Program-made: the position numbers and the translations under genes | Notes under the pieces: generated by a model | What the model saw: only the letters and a program-made list of their open reading frames with translations | The model's database searches: none | Told to the model about the DNA's origin: nothing | In this document: piece after piece, positions 7,853 to 9,490 of the stretch | How the letters are laid out: each line of letters begins with the position of its first letter | Numbering within the stretch: position 1 is the first letter of the stretch | Assembly: GCA_012510305.1 (NCBI GenBank) | Contig: JAAZIE010000173.1 | Span: 1 to 9,490 of the forward strand | Source of the DNA: Bacillota bacterium | Lineage (GTDB): Bacteria; Bacillota; Dethiobacteria; DTU022 | Length of the DNA: 9,490 nucleotides | Reading direction: 5' to 3'

Positions 7853-8812
7853 TTATGCACCTTCTTCTCTTCTTAGAACGCACCTCTCCGCAGCACGCAA
7901 CAGCGCGCTGCGGGCACGAAAATTATGAGCCACCTCTTCCTCCGAGGGGCGGATCGCCTTCCGGGTCAACAGGAGCAGCTCGCCGTCTCCCCCGCAGGTG
8001 CAGGGAACCGCCGGCGGACAGCTGCAGCGGCGGGATTGTTCCCGTAAAAAGCGCTTGACCACGCGGTCCTCCAGCGAATGGTAGGCGATGACGCAAAGCC
8101 TGCCCCCGGGTTGGAGATATTTCACCGCCTGCGGAAGAACGGAGCTGATGTTGTCGAGTTCGCGGTTAACGGCGATGCGCAGCGCCTGGAAAGTGCGCCG
8201 CGCCGGATGGCCGCCCTTGCGGCGGGCCGCGGCGGGGATCGCTTTCTTGACCACCCCGGCCAGCTCCGACCCGCTCCGGAAGGGGCCTTTCTTCTCACGG
8301 TAGGCCACAATCTGCGCGGCGATCCGCCGGGCCCACCTCTCTTCCCCGTAGCGGAAGATGATCCGGGAAAGCTCCGCCCGGGGCAGGCCGTTGACCAGCT
8401 CGGCCGCACCTGTCCGCAGGCGCCGATCCATGCGCATATCCAGCTGCTCATCCCGCTGGTAGGAAAAACCGCGCTCCGGATCGCCCAGCTGCAGGGTGGA
8501 GACGCCCAGGTCCAGCAAAATACCGTCCACCCGGGATAAATTCTGTTCCTCCAGGATCGCCCCCAGCTCGGTGTAGCTGCGCTGCAGCAGGATATGCCTA
8601 CCTTCAAACTCGGCCAGGCGCTCCGCGGCGCGCCTGGTGGCCGCACCGTCCCAATCCAGGCCGATCAAAAGACCGGCGGGCCCCAGCTTGCCGCAGATGG
8701 CCGCGGCGTGGCCGCCGTCCCCCAGGGTGGCGTCCACGTAGACACCGCTCTCCTGGCAGTTGAGGTAAAAAAGCACCTCCTCCACCATCACCGGGATATG
8801 TTGCTCCACCAT
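7853..8812 (-). CDS. rsmH: 16S rRNA (cytosine(1402)-N(4))-methyltransferase RsmH (MraW)
   Basis: SAM-dependent enzyme that methylates N4 of C1402 in the decoding centre of 16S rRNA. It has 319 residues, the usual size. Family motifs: HIPVMVEEVL (5-14), the SAM-binding DATLGDGGH (27-35), LLDLGVSTLQLGDPERGFSY (99-118) with LDMRMD following (124-129), RRTFQALRIAVNREL (205-219), and YHSLEDRVVK (244-253). A cysteine-rich patch CSCPP..PCTCGG (263-275) is also typical. The ATG start has GGGGGA 7 bases upstream and lies 15 bases after the mraZ stop. The mraZ-rsmH pair at the head of a dcw cluster is standard. Nothing is missing. Confidence 0.98.
   Translation of the reverse strand: MVEQHIPVMVEEVLFYLNCQESGVYVDATLGDGGHAAAICGKLGPAGLLIGLDWDGAATRRAAERLAEFEGRHILLQRSYTELGAILEEQNLSRVDGILLDLGVSTLQLGDPERGFSYQRDEQLDMRMDRRLRTGAAELVNGLPRAELSRIIFRYGEERWARRIAAQIVAYREKKGPFRSGSELAGVVKKAIPAAARRKGGHPARRTFQALRIAVNRELDNISSVLPQAVKYLQPGGRLCVIAYHSLEDRVVKRFLREQSRRCSCPPAVPCTCGGDGELLLLTRKAIRPSEEEVAHNFRARSALLRAAERCVLRREEGA
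7860..7864 (-). promoter_or_regulatory. Shine-Dalgarno of ftsL
   Basis: GAAGG on the minus strand, encoded by the last codons of rsmH and 9 bases before GTG 7850. It supports the shorter FtsL and tight coupling with rsmH. Confidence 0.6.
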
Positions 8813-8827
8813 TTCTCGGTCCCCCGA

Positions 8828-9259
8828 TCAGAACACAAGATCCGCCAGCTCTTCGGCGGCGGCTTCAAAATTGAGATTTTCTGCGCTGGTATATTCTTTC
8901 CAGGCCTCTGCGCTCCATACTTCCACCCGGTTGGAAACGCCGATAATCATGACCTCTTTTTCAATGCCGGCATACTCGCGCAAACCCGGGGGTATGAGCA
9001 CCCGTCCCTGCCGGTCTATTTCCATCTCTGCAGCGCCGGAAAAAAAGTAGCGGGTAAAGGCGCGGACATCGCGCCTGGTCAGGGGCAGCTCTTTGACCTT
9101 CTGCTCGATGCGTTCCCACTCGTTCAAATGGTAGACAAAAATACACCGGTCCAGGCCGCGGGTAATCATGAAAGAATCGCCCAGGCCCTCCCGGAGCCTG
9201 GCCGGAATGATCACCCGGTTTTTTTGGTCCAGCGTGTGCAGATACTCACCGGTAAACAC
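8828..9259 (-). CDS. mraZ: Transcriptional regulator MraZ
   Basis: DNA-binding protein of the SpoVT/AbrB fold, known in E. coli as an oligomeric regulator of its own dcw operon. With the start chosen the product has 143 residues, the common MraZ length. It contains two tandem AbrB-like repeats, each with the D-x-K/Q-x-R signature: LDQKNRVIIPARLRE (10-24) and IDRQGRVLIPPGLREYAG (81-98). I chose GTG at 9259 because the protein then begins V-F-T-G-E-Y-L-H-T-L-D, matching the M-F-x-G-E-Y-x-H-T-x-D opening of the family, and GGGTGAG lies just upstream. A longer frame from TTG 9286 adds nine residues, but that codon sits within the putative operator repeats. First gene of the cluster, with rsmH 15 bases downstream. 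Confidence 0.95.
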   Translation of the reverse strand: MFTGEYLHTLDQKNRVIIPARLREGLGDSFMITRGLDRCIFVYHLNEWERIEQKVKELPLTRRDVRAFTRYFFSGAAEMEIDRQGRVLIPPGLREYAGIEKEVMIIGVSNRVEVWSAEAWKEYTSAENLNFEAAAEELADLVF

Positions 9260-9265
9260 GGCGCT

Positions 9266-9272
9266 CTCACCC
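9266..9272 (-). promoter_or_regulatory. Shine-Dalgarno of mraZ
   Basis: GGGTGAG on the minus strand, 6 bases before GTG 9259. It partly overlaps the third repeat of the putative MraZ operator and supports the 143-residue start. Confidence 0.55.
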
Positions 9273-9294
9273 ACTTTGCCCCACAATCTACCAC
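9270..9294 (-). promoter_or_regulatory. Putative MraZ operator: three GTGG repeats with 10-base period
   Basis: On the minus strand the pentamers GTGGT (9290-9294), GTGGG (9280-9284) and GTGGG (9270-9274) recur with exactly 10-base spacing; a further GTGGA lies at 9311-9315, 21 bases from the first. E. coli MraZ is known to bind TGGGN repeats separated by 5 bases upstream of mraZ, which is the same spacing. The site sits immediately before the mraZ start, as expected for autoregulation. Recognition by this MraZ is inferred from that precedent. Confidence 0.75.
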
Positions 9295-9350
9295 TTGATA
9301 TTCAATTCGCTCCACTTTACCGATCTCCTGCCTGTAAAAGCGATGAAATA

Positions 9351-9379
9351 AAAAAAAAGAGGAAAAATCCTCCCCTTTT
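9351..9379 (-). terminator. U-tailed hairpin in the mraZ leader (terminator or attenuator)
   Basis: On the minus strand, GAGGA and TCCTC form a 5-bp core with a TTTT loop, extended by three G-U and four A-U pairs, and followed by an uninterrupted run of eight T. It looks like a rho-independent terminator. It lies about 10-40 bases downstream of the start predicted from the -10 box at 9396, so it would be either an attenuator in the dcw leader or the terminator of a gene further right. On the plus strand no T-run follows, and no plus-strand gene is present. Confidence 0.55.
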
Positions 9380-9395
9380 CCACTACTAATTAGCA

Positions 9396-9404
9396 GTTAT
9401 ACCA
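9396..9404 (-). promoter_or_regulatory. Putative extended -10 promoter of the dcw operon
   Basis: Minus-strand TGGTATAAC combines a TG extension with TATAAC, one mismatch from TATAAT. No convincing -35 hexamer is seen at 17 bases. An A-rich tract upstream (9432-9457) sits where an UP element would lie. The predicted start is near 9389, with a leader of about 130 bases to mraZ. Confidence 0.5.
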
Positions 9405-9431
9405 TATATTAACATTGTATTTTCAGGTAAT

Positions 9432-9457
9432 CTGTTTTTTTTTGTTGTTTTTGCTCT
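9432..9457 (-). promoter_or_regulatory. A-rich tract upstream of the dcw promoter (UP-element-like)
   Basis: On the minus strand this stretch is almost pure A with a few C and G, including a run of nine A. It lies about 40-70 bases upstream of the predicted start near 9389, the position where A/T tracts contact the alpha-subunit C-terminal domains of RNA polymerase. It contrasts sharply with the GC-rich genes. The function is inferred from position and composition only. Confidence 0.35.
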
Positions 9458-9490
9458 TTTATGAACGCCCTCAATCGGGCCCTTCCGTCA

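Noticed and set aside
9259..9286. Longer MraZ starting at TTG 9286
   Set aside because: It adds nine residues not seen in the family opening, and its start codon lies within the second operator-like repeat; the GTG at 9259 gives the standard 143 residues.
9466..9483. Small inverted repeat GCCC/GGGC near the right end
   Set aside because: Only four base pairs with a six-base loop and no T-run on either strand; expected by chance.
9461..9490. Plus-strand ATG at 9461 open to the window edge
   Set aside because: Only ten codons are visible, and the sequence before it is T-rich with no Shine-Dalgarno. There is no evidence for a divergent gene.
1..9490. A novel defence, mobile or biosynthetic system
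   Set aside because: All coding capacity is accounted for by conserved dcw genes with intact motifs. There are no transposase, integrase, repeat-array or foreign-composition signals.

Overview
The window is a segment of the bacterial division and cell wall (dcw) cluster. All eight genes lie on the minus strand and occupy nearly all of the sequence. In transcription order, from the right end to the left, they are mraZ, rsmH (mraW), ftsL, a class B penicillin-binding protein gene (ftsI/pbpB/spoVD family), murE, murF, mraY and murD. The last gene is cut by the left edge a few codons before its expected end. Every gene belongs to a well-known family, and I see no mobile element, CRISPR array, tRNA, rRNA or foreign island.

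Gene order, a single-membrane-span FtsL with a coiled coil, a class B PBP carrying two C-terminal PASTA domains, and AGGAGG-type ribosome binding sites all point to a Gram-positive bacterium of the Bacillota (Firmicutes), probably a GC-rich clostridial lineage. The DNPR motif in MurE indicates meso-diaminopimelate peptidoglycan. This assignment is an inference from gene content; no marker in the window fixes the genus.

Layout: bases 9260-9490 are the AT-rich control region. It holds an A-tract, an extended -10 promoter, a U-tailed hairpin and three phased GTGG repeats that look like a MraZ operator. Bases 5357-9259 carry mraZ-rsmH-ftsL-PBP, packed with gaps of 2-15 bases. The only other sizeable gap, 5255-5353, contains a near-perfect extended -10 promoter reading into murE, so murE-murF-mraY-murD may also be transcribed independently. 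murE overlaps murF by 11 bases and murF overlaps mraY by 1 base; a 31-base gap with a consensus Shine-Dalgarno precedes murD.

The genes work together. MraZ probably regulates the operon. RsmH methylates 16S rRNA. FtsL and the PBP belong to the septal synthase complex. MurD, MurE and MurF add D-Glu, diaminopimelate and D-Ala-D-Ala to UDP-MurNAc-L-Ala in the cytoplasm, and MraY transfers the finished pentapeptide precursor to the lipid carrier to make lipid I. The most informative non-textbook content is regulatory (operator, two promoters, leader hairpins), together with start-codon choices: five of the eight genes appear to start with GTG or TTG.
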